The notes beneath the pieces were generated by a model that saw only the letters and a list, made by a program, of their open reading frames with translations, had not been told where the DNA came from and ran no database searches. The translations under genes were made by a program, and so were the position numbers. A stretch of 33,983 bases of DNA from Deltaproteobacteria bacterium (lineage in GTDB: Bacteria > Myxococcota > UBA727 > VGSZ01): the NCBI GenBank assembly GCA_020850995.1, contig JADZDP010000070.1, forward strand, positions 1-33,983. Direction: 5' to 3'. Positions 23,208-31,243 of the stretch are shown in pieces. Position 1 is the stretch's first letter. Each line of letters begins with the position of its first letter.

Positions 23208-24369
23208 AGCGGGTGGCGGTGAGGAGCGAGAAGATGCGCGTGTTCTGGAAGCAACCGCCCACGGCCTCGGCCCCGGGGCCGGTGGCGAAGATCGGCACGT
23301 CAGCGCCCGAGTGGCCGGTGGTGCCGAAGCTGTGCTCGGGCACCGCGCCCGCCTCCGGGGAGGCGTCGTGCACCGTCAGCGACCCCGTCTCGTGATCGGC
23401 GGTGACGATGATGAGCGTGTCGGCCGCGTCGGTGAGCGCCAAGGCGGTGTCCACGGCGGCCTCGAGGGCGAGCACGGCGTCGATGATCATGGCCAGGTCG
23501 TTCGCGTGGCCGCCGTTGTCCGTGCCTTCGTGCTCCACCAGCAGGAAGAACCCGTCCTCGTCGGCAAGCAGCTCCTCCAGTGCGGCGCGGGTCCGCTCCG
23601 CCAGGCTCGGCTCGGCCCCGTCGAAGATCCCGCACAGGGGCGCGGCGGCCGCTGCGCCAATTGCGTCGAGCTCGTCGGAGCTCGATGCCGTGGCGTAGCC
23701 CGCGTCGGCGGCGGCGCCCGCGGTCATCGACGCGCTCGGCCCGCCCATCAGCACCGCCGGACGCGAGCGCTGCAGGTAGCCGTTCGCGATGCTCGCGTCG
23801 TCGTAGCGCGTGCTCGCGTGGGCGCCAAACGCCGCGGGCGTCGCGTCGGTGAGCGGGGTCGCGGTGGTCACCAGACCCGTGCTCTTGCCGCGCGCGTGCG
23901 CGATCTCGACGACGGTGGGCAGCTCGCGACCATCGCCGGGCGTCCGCTGGGAGATCACGTGGTTGTCGACCTTGTGGCCCGTGGCCATGGCGGTTGCGGC
24001 CGCGGCCGAGTCGGTGACGCCGCCGGAGGCGTTCGCCGTGTGCACGCACCCGGCGTGCGGGAAGGCCTCGAAGGTGAGCGGCGCCGCGTCGCCGTTCTTG
24101 AACATGCGCGTGGCGCGCTGTTGTTCGGCGCCCATACCGTCACCGATGAAGAGCACGACGTTGCTCGGGAGGGCGCGGTTGAGCTCGTCTTCGCCCACGA
24201 CCACATCGAGGTCGGGGACGCCCACGTTCGCGACCTCATTGTCGTCGTCGCCGGCGTCGCCGCACTGCGTCGGCGCACAGCCGTCGGCGGGTTGCGGCAC
24301 ACGACCGCGGCAGCCGCAGATCGCGACCAAGACCACCGCCGACGAAAGCGCGCGTGCCGTGCGCCGCAT
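23206..24369 (-). CDS. Alkaline phosphatase (PhoA-type), exported
   Basis: A 387-residue phosphomonoesterase. Catalytic landmarks are in order: IGDGMG with metal-binding Asp77, VTDS with nucleophile Ser121 followed by AAAATAMATG, EHEGTDNGGH with Asp284 and His288, TADHETG with Asp325 and His326, and TGHSGADVPIFA with His353, so the two-zinc plus magnesium site appears complete. The N-terminus is a secretion signal with a possible lipid-anchor Cys in AICGC (imperfect lipobox), followed by an acidic linker. No active-site Arg was assigned with confidence. A run of ten G at 24402-24411 lies 33 bp upstream of the start. Its stop codon is embedded in the tip of the 160-nt palindrome. It probably scavenges phosphate outside the cytoplasm. 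Confidence 0.92.
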   Translation of the reverse strand: MRRTARALSSAVVLVAICGCRGRVPQPADGCAPTQCGDAGDDDNEVANVGVPDLDVVVGEDELNRALPSNVVLFIGDGMGAEQQRATRMFKNGDAAPLTFEAFPHAGCVHTANASGGVTDSAAAATAMATGHKVDNHVISQRTPGDGRELPTVVEIAHARGKSTGLVTTATPLTDATPAAFGAHASTRYDDASIANGYLQRSRPAVLMGGPSASMTAGAAADAGYATASSSDELDAIGAAAAAPLCGIFDGAEPSLAERTRAALEELLADEDGFFLLVEHEGTDNGGHANDLAMIIDAVLALEAAVDTALALTDAADTLIIVTADHETGSLTVHDASPEAGAVPEHSFGTTGHSGADVPIFATGPGAEAVGGCFQNTRIFSLLTATR

Positions 24370-24401
24370 GATCCCAGTGTAGCGCGCCACGCCGCTCTGC
24401 T

Positions 24402-24411
24402 GGGGGGGGGG
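24402..24411. repeat. Run of ten G upstream of alkaline phosphatase gene
   Basis: Ten consecutive G on the plus strand lie 33 bp before the phosphatase start and 12 bp from the end of the TetR gene. Such tracts slip during replication and can tune promoters, but this could also be a sequencing length error. The position would be in the promoter or leader of the phosphatase gene. Confidence 0.6.
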
Positions 24412-24422
24412 CGGTCCAACCG

Positions 24423-25034
24423 CTACGACGGGAGATCGGCGCCGAGCTCTCCGAACAAGAGATCGAGCACCTGCTTGACGTGCTTCTTGCGCGCGGCGAG
24501 CGCCGCGCGCGCCAGCGGGTCCTTGCCCGTCAGTTGCCGGAGCACCTCGGCGGCGGTGAACCACGTGACCACCATGCCGTAGGCAGTGACCAGCAGGTTC
24601 ACCGCGTCCAGCCCCGGCGGCGGCTTCGCTTGTGTGGCGCGCACCCACGCCACGCCGAGCTCGAACATCGGCAGCGTGCGCTCGACGATGCGCTGGGTAT
24701 GTCGGCCGCTGGCGATCTCGCGCTGGATGATGCGCGCGAACGAGTGGTGCGCGGCCAGAAAGTCCGAGTAGGCGTCGACGAGCGCGTGCATCTGCTCGCG
24801 CGGCGTGTGCGCTTGCGCCATCGCGCCTTGCAGCACCACGCCGAGCGCCGCGTAGTGGCGCTCGAGCAGCGCGTGCAAGAGATCATCCTTGCTGCCGAAG
24901 TGGTAGTGGATGAGCGCCTTGTTGACGCCCGACTTGTCCGAGATGTCCCGCGTGGTGGTGGCGTCGAAGCCGAGCGCGCCGAACAGCTCGTCGGCGGCTG
25001 CCAGGATGCGCTCGCGCGTCTCGTCGGGGTTCAT
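24423..25034 (-). CDS. TetR-family transcriptional regulator
   Basis: A 203-residue repressor. The N-terminal TetR helix-turn-helix is clear: RERILAAADELFGALGFDAT, then TTRDISDKSGVNKALIHYHF-GSKDDLL at about 27-54. The C-terminal ligand domain is divergent, as usual. AGAGGAG lies 5 bp upstream of the ATG at 25034. It is third after an acetoacetate decarboxylase-like and an acyl-CoA dehydrogenase gene on the same strand, 92 bp after the latter, so it may share their transcript or have its own promoter. The inverted repeat at 27179-27227 in front of that operon is the best candidate operator. TetR proteins beside acyl-CoA genes commonly sense acyl-CoA (family knowledge); the ligand here is inferred. 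Confidence 0.9.
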   Translation of the reverse strand: MNPDETRERILAAADELFGALGFDATTTRDISDKSGVNKALIHYHFGSKDDLLHALLERHYAALGVVLQGAMAQAHTPREQMHALVDAYSDFLAAHHSFARIIQREIASGRHTQRIVERTLPMFELGVAWVRATQAKPPPGLDAVNLLVTAYGMVVTWFTAAEVLRQLTGKDPLARAALAARKKHVKQVLDLLFGELGADLPS

Positions 25035-25126
25035 GGCGGCTCCTCTGGCCTCGGCGATAGCGCATGCGACCGGGCCGCATCCAGGGCCACCCGATCGCAC
25101 GCGCGAGCTCCCCTCGGCGGCGCCAG

Positions 25127-26329
25127 CTACAACAGCGGCGTCACCTGCAACATGAGGGTGTCGTTGGTGCCGTCCATGATGGGCAAGAGCATGGCGTCGC
25201 GCAGGTACTTCTCGAGCTTGTAGTCGCGCGTGATGCCGTAGCCGCCGAGCACCTGCACCATCGCCGTGGTGTGCTCGATGGCGTTGCGTGTGGCGAGGAT
25301 CTTGGCCGTGATGCTGGTCTTGAGATCGCCCGGGAAGCTCTCGGTGGTGTGCCAGCTCCCCTTCCACAAAAGCGCGCGCGTCGACTCGATAGCCGCGTGG
25401 GCGTCGAACAGCTTCTTCGCCACCAGCTGGTGCTCGACGATGGGCTTGCCGCCCTGCACGCGCGTCTTGGCGTAGGCCAGGGCCTCCTCGTAGGCGGCGC
25501 GCATGAGCCCGAGCGCCAGATAGCCCGTGGCCAGGTTGCCCACGGTGACGATGGCGTGGTGCAGCATGGGGTAGGCGTCGCTCGGCGGGAAGATGAGGTG
25601 GTCGTCTGGTACCGCCACCGCGTCGAAGCTGAGCGAGGCCTGGTTGAGCGCGCGCATGCCCAGGCGGTCTTCGGCGCGGCCGCGCACCACGCCGGGGGCG
25701 TCGGCAGGGACGACGAAGGCGCCGGAGCCGCACAAGCCCTTGGACTTGTCGGTGCACGCGAACACCACCAGCGACTTGGCGAGGCCGCCGTTCGACACGA
25801 AGGCCGACTTCTCGCCGTCGAGGATCCACCCCTCGTGGCCTCGGCGCGCCGCAGTGCGATGGTGCACGCTGAGGTCGTGGTAGCGCTTGCCGTCGGAGCC
25901 CACGGCGGGCTCGCTGCTGCCCCACGCCGTCAGGTGCGTGCCGGTGGTGTCCTCGCAGAAGGGCACTACGTAGCGGTCGATGAGCCGCTTGTTGTCGGGG
26001 GCCAAAAAGGAGATGAGCTGCGGCACCACCGAGCTCGCCACCAGGCTGGCCGCGAAGCCCACGCCGTGACGCGCCAGCTCCTCCCACACCATGCCCACGG
26101 TGGCGTGGTCGAGGCCCAGGCCGCCCACGTGCTGGCCGAGCGTCATCTTGTGAAAGCCGAGCTGGAAGGCGCCGGCCATGGCCTTCTTGTAGGTCTCGCT
26201 GGCGAAGGCCTCCGTGGGGCTCGCCATCTTATCGAGGGCGGTCTCGGCGGGCTCGAGCACCGCCCGCCCGAAGTCGCGGGCGGTGGCGACCATCATCTCT
26301 TGCGTGTCGGTGAGGTTGAAGCTGGGCAT
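25127..26329 (-). CDS. Acyl-CoA dehydrogenase family flavoprotein, atypical catalytic position
   Basis: A 400-residue enzyme of the acyl-CoA dehydrogenase superfamily (FAD-dependent alpha,beta-oxidation of an acyl thioester). The middle beta domain carries TAWGSSEPAVGSD, the FAD/substrate region. The C-terminal domain ends with QVLGGYGITRDYKLEKYLRD, then PIMDGTNDTLML. In medium-chain enzymes the catalytic base is the Glu of the matching YEGT; here the residue is Asp (about 386), so the base is either Asp or lies elsewhere. AGGAG precedes the ATG at 26329, which is 1 bp after the decarboxylase-like gene stop. Substrate unknown; the partner gene suggests a beta-keto or short branched acid route. 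Confidence 0.87.
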   Translation of the reverse strand: MPSFNLTDTQEMMVATARDFGRAVLEPAETALDKMASPTEAFASETYKKAMAGAFQLGFHKMTLGQHVGGLGLDHATVGMVWEELARHGVGFAASLVASSVVPQLISFLAPDNKRLIDRYVVPFCEDTTGTHLTAWGSSEPAVGSDGKRYHDLSVHHRTAARRGHEGWILDGEKSAFVSNGGLAKSLVVFACTDKSKGLCGSGAFVVPADAPGVVRGRAEDRLGMRALNQASLSFDAVAVPDDHLIFPPSDAYPMLHHAIVTVGNLATGYLALGLMRAAYEEALAYAKTRVQGGKPIVEHQLVAKKLFDAHAAIESTRALLWKGSWHTTESFPGDLKTSITAKILATRNAIEHTTAMVQVLGGYGITRDYKLEKYLRDAMLLPIMDGTNDTLMLQVTPLL

Positions 26330-26330
26330 G

Positions 26331-27104
26331 TCAGGGCTCCTGCGCTACGGGGAAGTCGGTCATGCGGAACCAGTGAGGCAGGTAGGCGGCGGCGTCGACC
26401 TCGCCGAGCACCTCGCCGGGCAACATGCGGTTCTCGCTCTCGAGCACGAAGCCCATGACCGGCTCGAGGGTGTGCAGCTCGTGCCAGGGGTCGAGGGCCG
26501 AGGGCGTGATGGTGAGCTGCGGCGTGCCCAGGTGCACGCGGCGCGGGCTCACCTCGGTCTGTTGGCGCACCAACAACACGGGCCCATCGAAGCCAGGCGT
26601 GAGATCGGCGCGCGGCATGGCCTTGAAGAGGTAGGTGGGCCCTGCCGGCGGCAGCGCGTCGATGGGCGCGGCGCGCTCGACGCTGAGCTCGAGGAAGCGC
26701 ACGCCGCAGCGCTCGACAGAGCCGCGGGCGCCCTGCTCGCTGAAGCTGCAGCTGATGGTGGCCGCCTTCTTGGGGAAGCCGTAGATGTCGCGGCCGTTGT
26801 GCAAGCGGGCCGGCTCGCTGTCGATGGGCATCGACAAGCAGTAGTTGCCAGCGACGCCCTGATAGGCACAGCGCAAGAACAGCGCTGCCTCGCGGTAGCC
26901 CGGCCCGAGGTTGGTGGTGCCGTACTCGGCGATGAACAAGAGCCCGCCCGGTACATCGGCGTTCTCGAGCGGCTCCGGCAAGAGGCGGCGCGCCTGCGCC
27001 TCGTCGAGGTTGAACATGAGCCCGAGCATCTTCACGTCGGGGAACTGGCGAACGCGCAGCTCGTACCACGCGGCGAGCTCGGCGTCGGACTTCACGAAAC
27101 CCAT
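26331..27104 (-). CDS. Acetoacetate decarboxylase-like protein
   Basis: A 257-residue protein of the acetoacetate decarboxylase (ADC) superfamily. GRDIYGFPKKAATISCSF around 104-121 matches the ADC active-site region, in which the first Lys of PKK forms the Schiff base (Lys112 here, Lys115 in the clostridial enzyme) and the neighbouring Lys lowers its pKa. Other ADC-like stretches: PEPLENADVPGGLLFIAEY and the C-terminal VMGFVLESENRMLPGEVLGE. GGGAGG precedes the ATG at 27104. It is the first gene of the operon with the acyl-CoA dehydrogenase and TetR genes. Members of this superfamily also include dehydratases and aldolases, so decarboxylation is probable but not certain. Confidence 0.83.
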   Translation of the reverse strand: MGFVKSDAELAAWYELRVRQFPDVKMLGLMFNLDEAQARRLLPEPLENADVPGGLLFIAEYGTTNLGPGYREAALFLRCAYQGVAGNYCLSMPIDSEPARLHNGRDIYGFPKKAATISCSFSEQGARGSVERCGVRFLELSVERAAPIDALPPAGPTYLFKAMPRADLTPGFDGPVLLVRQQTEVSPRRVHLGTPQLTITPSALDPWHELHTLEPVMGFVLESENRMLPGEVLGEVDAAAYLPHWFRMTDFPVAQEP

Positions 27105-27141
27105 GGCGACCTCCCTGAGGCGCCTTTCCAGCAGTTCGCCG

Positions 27142-27175
27142 CGAGCGATCGCGGTGCCCTCACCGCGATCACTCG
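27142..27175 (-). other. Strong hairpin in leader of ADC-like operon
   Basis: GATCGCGGTG (27147-27156) and CACCGCGATC (27161-27170) are perfect inverted repeats around CCCT, and outer CGAG/CTCG extends the stem with one mismatch. On the minus strand it follows the lycopene cyclase stop (27224) and precedes the ADC-like start (27104). It could be a second operator, a transcript stabiliser, or a terminator without a T-run for the cyclase gene. Confidence 0.6.
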
Positions 27176-27178
27176 AAG

Positions 27179-27227
27179 TTGACCAAGCGCCCAAACCCTG
27201 TGTATGCGTTCTTAACCGCTTGGTCAA
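27179..27227 (-). promoter_or_regulatory. Probable TetR operator and promoter of ADC-like operon
   Basis: TTGACCAAGCG (27179-27189) and its exact inverse CGCTTGGTCAA (27217-27227) are 27 bp apart. On the minus strand TTGACC (27227-27222) fits a -35 box; TACACA (27204-27199), 17 bp on, is a weaker -10. The second half-site would then fall just after the transcription start, a good arrangement for repression. AT-rich sequence between the boxes stands out in this GC-rich window. The upstream half-site overlaps the last codons and TGA of the lycopene cyclase gene. The TetR protein encoded at 24423-25034 is the natural candidate to bind. Confidence 0.65.
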
Positions 27228-28417
27228 ACAAGATCTGCACGCGCACTGCGGCCACGGGCGCCCAAGGGCCGCGGCGCGCGCCCACCGAGCAGCGCGCGGG
27301 CGCGCAGCGACCAGGGCAGCTCGCCCCACATGGAGGCCATGGCGCCCGCCACCTCGAGGGGAGAGCTCGTCGAGGTCAGGAAGGCCCGCTGCCGCGCCGG
27401 GTCGAGCAGAAAGAACGCGCCAAAGAAGCTGCGCAGGCCCTCGAGGTCGAGCGCCAGCAAGACCTCGCGGCCGTGCTCCAAGAGGCGGCGGGTCGCCCGG
27501 CGCGACCCCGACCACTGCGCACGCCAAGCCGCGAGCGCGATCTGTGCGGGCGCACGACGCTCATCGAGGGCGCGGCGAATGGCGCGCGCGACCCCGGGTG
27601 CGTCGTCGAGGATGCGCGCGAGCGCGTAGCCGGTGGCCGGGTGCACGGCGCCGCCGCCCACGCCGAAGCGCGTCGCTGCGCCGGGGATCGCGCGCGCGTC
27701 GACGTCGAGGGGGATGCGCACGTGCTCGAGGGGGGCGCGCGCATCGACGGAAGCCTCGAGCCCGAGCGCGCGCAGCCGCTGTGCCAGCCGCCGCCGCAGC
27801 AGCGCGTCCTCCATGGGCGGCGATGCCGCCAGCGCCGTCTCCTCCACCAACACGCGCTCGTCGTCGAGCGGCACCAGATAGCCGAAGGTGGGGCGGGGGT
27901 CCTGGTCGTCGAAGTCCAGCGAGAAGTCCATGAGGTAACTGGGGAGCCCGCGCGCACGCACTACCTGGCCCACGGCGGTCTGGGCGCACGTTGTCGCGCG
28001 CGGCGCGCGCGTGTCGATGACGAAGGGGGCGCGCCACACGCGGCCATCGTCGAGGCGCACCTCGTCGATCCCCACCTCGGTGGCGCGGGCGCGCACGAGG
28101 GTGAGCCCCGCGCTCAGCCGCGCGCGCAGGCGCTCGGGGTCGAGCACCGAGTAGCCGCGCGTCAACGTCACCTCGTGGTCGTGCGCGAAGCGCACCCGCG
28201 GGCCCTCGCTACGCGCGGCGACCGCGCCCGCCAGCCCATGGCGCGTCACCTCGTCGTCCCACAGGCCCCAGGTGGTGCGCCAGGGTGCCTCGGCGCGCGG
28301 ATCCACGCAGACCGCGGCCACGCCCTCCCGCAAAAGCTCGCTCGCCAGGGCCCGCCCCGCCGGCCCGGCGCCCACGATGATGCCCGCGCTCGCTCGTTGC
28401 AGGGCCGCGTCTGTCAC
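27224..28417 (-). CDS. crtY: Lycopene cyclase, CrtY/CrtL flavoprotein family
   Basis: A 397-residue protein. The start is GTG 28417, 6 bp after GGAGGT. The N-terminus has a dinucleotide fold GIIVGAGPAG (12-21) followed by WRTTWGLWDDEV, the cyclase version of the substrate/flavin segment. PTFGYLVPLDDERVLVEET matches the family's (F/Y)LYxMP..vfvEET motif, and GVGGGAVHPATGYALARIL is the diagnostic C-terminal flavin motif. LRSFFGAFFLLD near the end is also typical. The enzyme turns lycopene ends into beta rings; one or two rings cannot be told. It is encoded on the opposite strand, about 2.9 kb from crtE, with three unknown genes between. The stop codon lies inside the operator of the next operon. 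Confidence 0.88.
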   Translation of the reverse strand: MTDAALQRASAGIIVGAGPAGRALASELLREGVAAVCVDPRAEAPWRTTWGLWDDEVTRHGLAGAVAARSEGPRVRFAHDHEVTLTRGYSVLDPERLRARLSAGLTLVRARATEVGIDEVRLDDGRVWRAPFVIDTRAPRATTCAQTAVGQVVRARGLPSYLMDFSLDFDDQDPRPTFGYLVPLDDERVLVEETALAASPPMEDALLRRRLAQRLRALGLEASVDARAPLEHVRIPLDVDARAIPGAATRFGVGGGAVHPATGYALARILDDAPGVARAIRRALDERRAPAQIALAAWRAQWSGSRRATRRLLEHGREVLLALDLEGLRSFFGAFFLLDPARQRAFLTSTSSPLEVAGAMASMWGELPWSLRARALLGGRAPRPLGARGRSARADLV

Positions 28418-28448
28418 CGATCCACCTCCGCAGGCATCGGAAGCTTCG

Positions 28449-29048
28449 ATGCACGCCCTGGTCCCCTGGTTACTGATGGTCCCCTTCGCCGCGCCCGCCG
28501 CCGGTGCGGAGGAGCCGCGCTGGGCCCTCACGGTGGAGCTGCCGCGCACCGTGCAGATCGGCGGTGTGGGCCTCTTGTCCGTGGTGTCGCGCTCGACCTT
28601 CCTCTTGCGCGGGTCGCTCGACGACGCGCAGGTGCAGCGCTGCGAGCTGTACGCGGACTCGCCCCTCGCCCGCGCCGTGGCCGCGCCGGTCCGCGACCGG
28701 GACACACGCTTGCGCTTCACCGCAGCTGGCCCCGCGCGCGTCGACGATGCGGCCTCGCTCATGCCCGCGGAGCCCGTGCGCTTCTCGTTGGTGGTACCGA
28801 TGGTGGGGACCTTTGAGGTCATCGCCACCGTCGCTGGGCGGCTGGCGCTCGAGGGGCGTCGACAACGTGACGCGCTGGCCGGATCCGCGGTGGTGCACGA
28901 CTCGCGCGAACGCATCGACGGGCCGGCCTTCTTCGACATGAGCTTCCCCGATGGGGGCCCGGTACACGGCAGCTTCCGCGTGGTGCCCACGGGGGCTCGC
29001 AGTTGCGCAGAGCTGATCGCCGAGGGTCGGCGTGGAGGTGGCAGATGA
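28449..29048 (+). CDS. Exported hypothetical protein next to lycopene cyclase
   Basis: A 199-residue protein with a signal peptide (ALVPWLLMVPFAAPAAGAEE). The start at 28449 is the first codon giving that signal, only 31 bp from the divergent crtY start, so the two genes' promoters must overlap or lie inside each other's coding ends. The rest is beta-rich (ELPRTVQIGGVGLLSVV; PVRFSLVVPMVGTFEVIATV) with no motif I recognise and two Cys residues. Its stop overlaps the next gene by ATGA. The ribosome binding site is weak, so the start is uncertain. Linkage to carotenoids is positional only. Confidence 0.6.
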   Translation: MHALVPWLLMVPFAAPAAGAEEPRWALTVELPRTVQIGGVGLLSVVSRSTFLLRGSLDDAQVQRCELYADSPLARAVAAPVRDRDTRLRFTAAGPARVDDAASLMPAEPVRFSLVVPMVGTFEVIATVAGRLALEGRRQRDALAGSAVVHDSRERIDGPAFFDMSFPDGGPVHGSFRVVPTGARSCAELIAEGRRGGGR

Positions 29049-29392
29049 GCGCGCAGGTCGCCAACGTGACGGAGCTGGACCTCGGGCGCAGGATGGCCCG
29101 GCAGATCGTGTGGGTGGGCCCCGAGGGTGACGAGGGCGCGTGGGTGATGGTGAGCGCGCAGGGCAACGCGCGCGGTCTCTGCGTCGATGTCCCCGCGCAC
29201 GCGCAGCTCGTCTCGGTGGCCGCGCTGCGTGGCCGCGCGATCGTACTGACGAGAGAGGGCGAGGGCTGGCTCGAGCAGCCCTGCGCCTGCGCCGTCGAGC
29301 GCGAACAGGATGGTGAGGTCACCGTGCTGCTCGTGCCGGATGGGCCCCCGCGACACGCGGTGCAGGAGATCGGCGCGATCCCGCGCACCTGA
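29045..29392 (+). CDS. Small hypothetical protein, coupled to upstream gene
   Basis: A 115-residue protein whose ATG (29045) overlaps the previous stop (ATGA) and follows GGAGGT by 5 bp, so it is almost certainly translated. It has alternating hydrophobic strands (RQIVWVGPEGDEGAWVMVSA, then GRAIVLTREGEGWLEQPC), no signal peptide or membrane helix, and two close Cys (CACAV). It looks like a small beta barrel or sandwich. No family recognised. After it, CGAAGG/CCTTCG at about 29394-29406 forms a short tight inverted repeat that may help terminate transcription. Confidence 0.7.
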   Translation: MSAQVANVTELDLGRRMARQIVWVGPEGDEGAWVMVSAQGNARGLCVDVPAHAQLVSVAALRGRAIVLTREGEGWLEQPCACAVEREQDGEVTVLLVPDGPPRHAVQEIGAIPRT

Positions 29393-29512
29393 GCGAAGGG
29401 CCTTCGTAGCGTTTGCCTGGTCTCCGCTGAAGGTGAAGGACGAGGTGCACGGATCACAGGATCGGCGTCGACGTCAGCGGCGCTCTGCGTGCTCGGGTGC
29501 TACGGTCCCGCG

Positions 29513-31243
29513 GTGCGCGCGTCACGACGTCATCGCGCTGTGCAGGTGCTCGCGCTCGCCGCGATCAGCAGCGGCTGCAGTGACGTCGACGATCACCTGG
29601 GCGCGGGGCGCTATCGCCAGGCCTGCGAGCGCGCTCGCGGCCACCCCGACGAGCGGCCCGCGTTCGATGCGTGGGTGGCCGCGAACGCGAGCATCATGGC
29701 CGAGCCCGTGGCGTCCGCCGAGCTGACGCAGGCCCTGGGTGGCCCGGCGCGCGGCCTCGGCAGCGACGTGCACCTGCTCGACCTGCGCGCCGCGCTGCCC
29801 GGCGCGGTGCTGGAGATCGAGCGTCCGCGCGAGGCCTACCCCGAGTCGCTGGCGCGCGAAGAGCTGGTGGCGCGCCTGCCACCATTGGTGCAGTTGGCGC
29901 GGCCGCCGCGCCCCGCGCTCATCGATCGCAGCGACCTGGTGCCGAGCGCCTGGGGTAGTGCGCGCGGCGGCCATGATCTCATCAGCGACCTCATCGACGT
30001 CGCCGGCGCCGTGGGCATGGGCGTGGGCGCCGCCGTGGGCGTGGCGGTGGCGGTGCCGGTGGGGCTCTTGGTGGGCGCCGCCGAGGGCATTGGCTCCTTC
30101 TTCGACGCCATCTTCGGTGGCGGCCCGAGCGGGCCCGCGCTGGAGGAGCGTGTGGCGCCCGTGCAGCTCCAGGAGCCCGTGGACCAGCGCTCGCTCGACG
30201 CGCTCTTGCACACGCCGGCCGAGATCATGGAAGCGCTGCCCGCGCTCGACGCCTCCTTCGCGCGCCACGCCGACGCCGTGCGCGCCGAGCGCGCGCGCCG
30301 CGTCGCCCTGGCGCAAGACCCGGCGCTGCTCGCGCTCGCCGAGGCAGACTGCGCGCGCGGCGCCTGCCGCATCGTCGTGCGCGAGCCACCCGCCCAGGTG
30401 CACCTCGTGGCCCGCTTCTTCGCCGAGGACGCGCCCACCGACCCGGATCGCCTCCGCGACGCTCGCGTGTGCCGCGCGGAGCTCGACCTGGCGTTACCGG
30501 CCCCGCCGGCACCCGCGCCCGCGCTGCCACTGGCCGAGCAGCCCACGCCGCCCGCGCCGCTCGGGGGCCCCGAGCTCACGCTCACCACCTCCCTCGACGC
30601 GCGCGCGCCCGCCTACTGGCTCGACCACCCGTCGGCGCTGTCGCGCAAGGTGCTGAGCGCGCAGCCCGGCGAGCTCGCGCGCACCACCATCGACGAGCTC
30701 GTCTGCGCCGTGCACGTGAAGCGCGCGCGCATCGATCCCGACGGCAGCGCCCCCGACCTCTTGGCGCGCGTCGCCGCCGGCAGGGTGCGCGCGCGCACCC
30801 ACGCCGCCTGGCTCGGTAAGAACCTGGTCGACGCGCAGCTCCACCTGACGCACCTGGCGCTGGTCCCCGGCGAGCGCCTGCGGCTCTCGCTCGCCTCATT
30901 GGCTGGGCCATCGCTCGGCGGCGCGATCGTCGACGTGGACGGTCGCTTGCCGCTGGTGCTGCAGAACGACGCCTTCGTGGCTCGCTGCACGGTGCCGATG
31001 CTGGCGGCCGGCGCCGCCGAGCGCGCCATGGCCGCGAGCACCGACGCCACCGAGGCGCTGCGCGCGCTGGCACCGGCCCCCGGCGCGCTCGCCGAGGCAC
31101 GCGCCCTCGCCACCGTTGACAAGGCCCGCACCCGCGCCCGCGCCGCCGTGGTGCAGCTCGGTGCGCTGGTGGGCTGGGAGGACCCGCGGGCCCAAGCCGC
31201 GGTCGCGGCGCTGCAGGGCGCCGATCCCCTGGCCGCGCCCTGA
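29513..31243 (+). CDS. Large lipoprotein of unknown function
   Basis: A 576-residue protein read from GTG 29513, which gives a basic-then-hydrophobic signal with lipobox ISSGC (Cys22); GTG codons at 29489 and 29537 are alternatives. Residues about 165-205 form a Gly/Ala/Val-rich hydrophobic stretch (AVGMGVGAAVGVAVAVPVGL, then a Gly-rich end) that could insert in a membrane. It is followed by a long Ala-rich helical part, a Pro-rich linker (about 325-355) and a beta-rich C-terminal half (LVDAQLHLTHLALVPGERLR). No enzyme motif seen. It ends 61 bp before crtE on the same strand. I cannot name a function; glycine-zipper-like membrane association is inferred. Confidence 0.7.
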   Translation: MRASRRHRAVQVLALAAISSGCSDVDDHLGAGRYRQACERARGHPDERPAFDAWVAANASIMAEPVASAELTQALGGPARGLGSDVHLLDLRAALPGAVLEIERPREAYPESLAREELVARLPPLVQLARPPRPALIDRSDLVPSAWGSARGGHDLISDLIDVAGAVGMGVGAAVGVAVAVPVGLLVGAAEGIGSFFDAIFGGGPSGPALEERVAPVQLQEPVDQRSLDALLHTPAEIMEALPALDASFARHADAVRAERARRVALAQDPALLALAEADCARGACRIVVREPPAQVHLVARFFAEDAPTDPDRLRDARVCRAELDLALPAPPAPAPALPLAEQPTPPAPLGGPELTLTTSLDARAPAYWLDHPSALSRKVLSAQPGELARTTIDELVCAVHVKRARIDPDGSAPDLLARVAAGRVRARTHAAWLGKNLVDAQLHLTHLALVPGERLRLSLASLAGPSLGGAIVDVDGRLPLVLQNDAFVARCTVPMLAAGAAERAMAASTDATEALRALAPAPGALAEARALATVDKARTRARAAVVQLGALVGWEDPRAQAAVAALQGADPLAAP

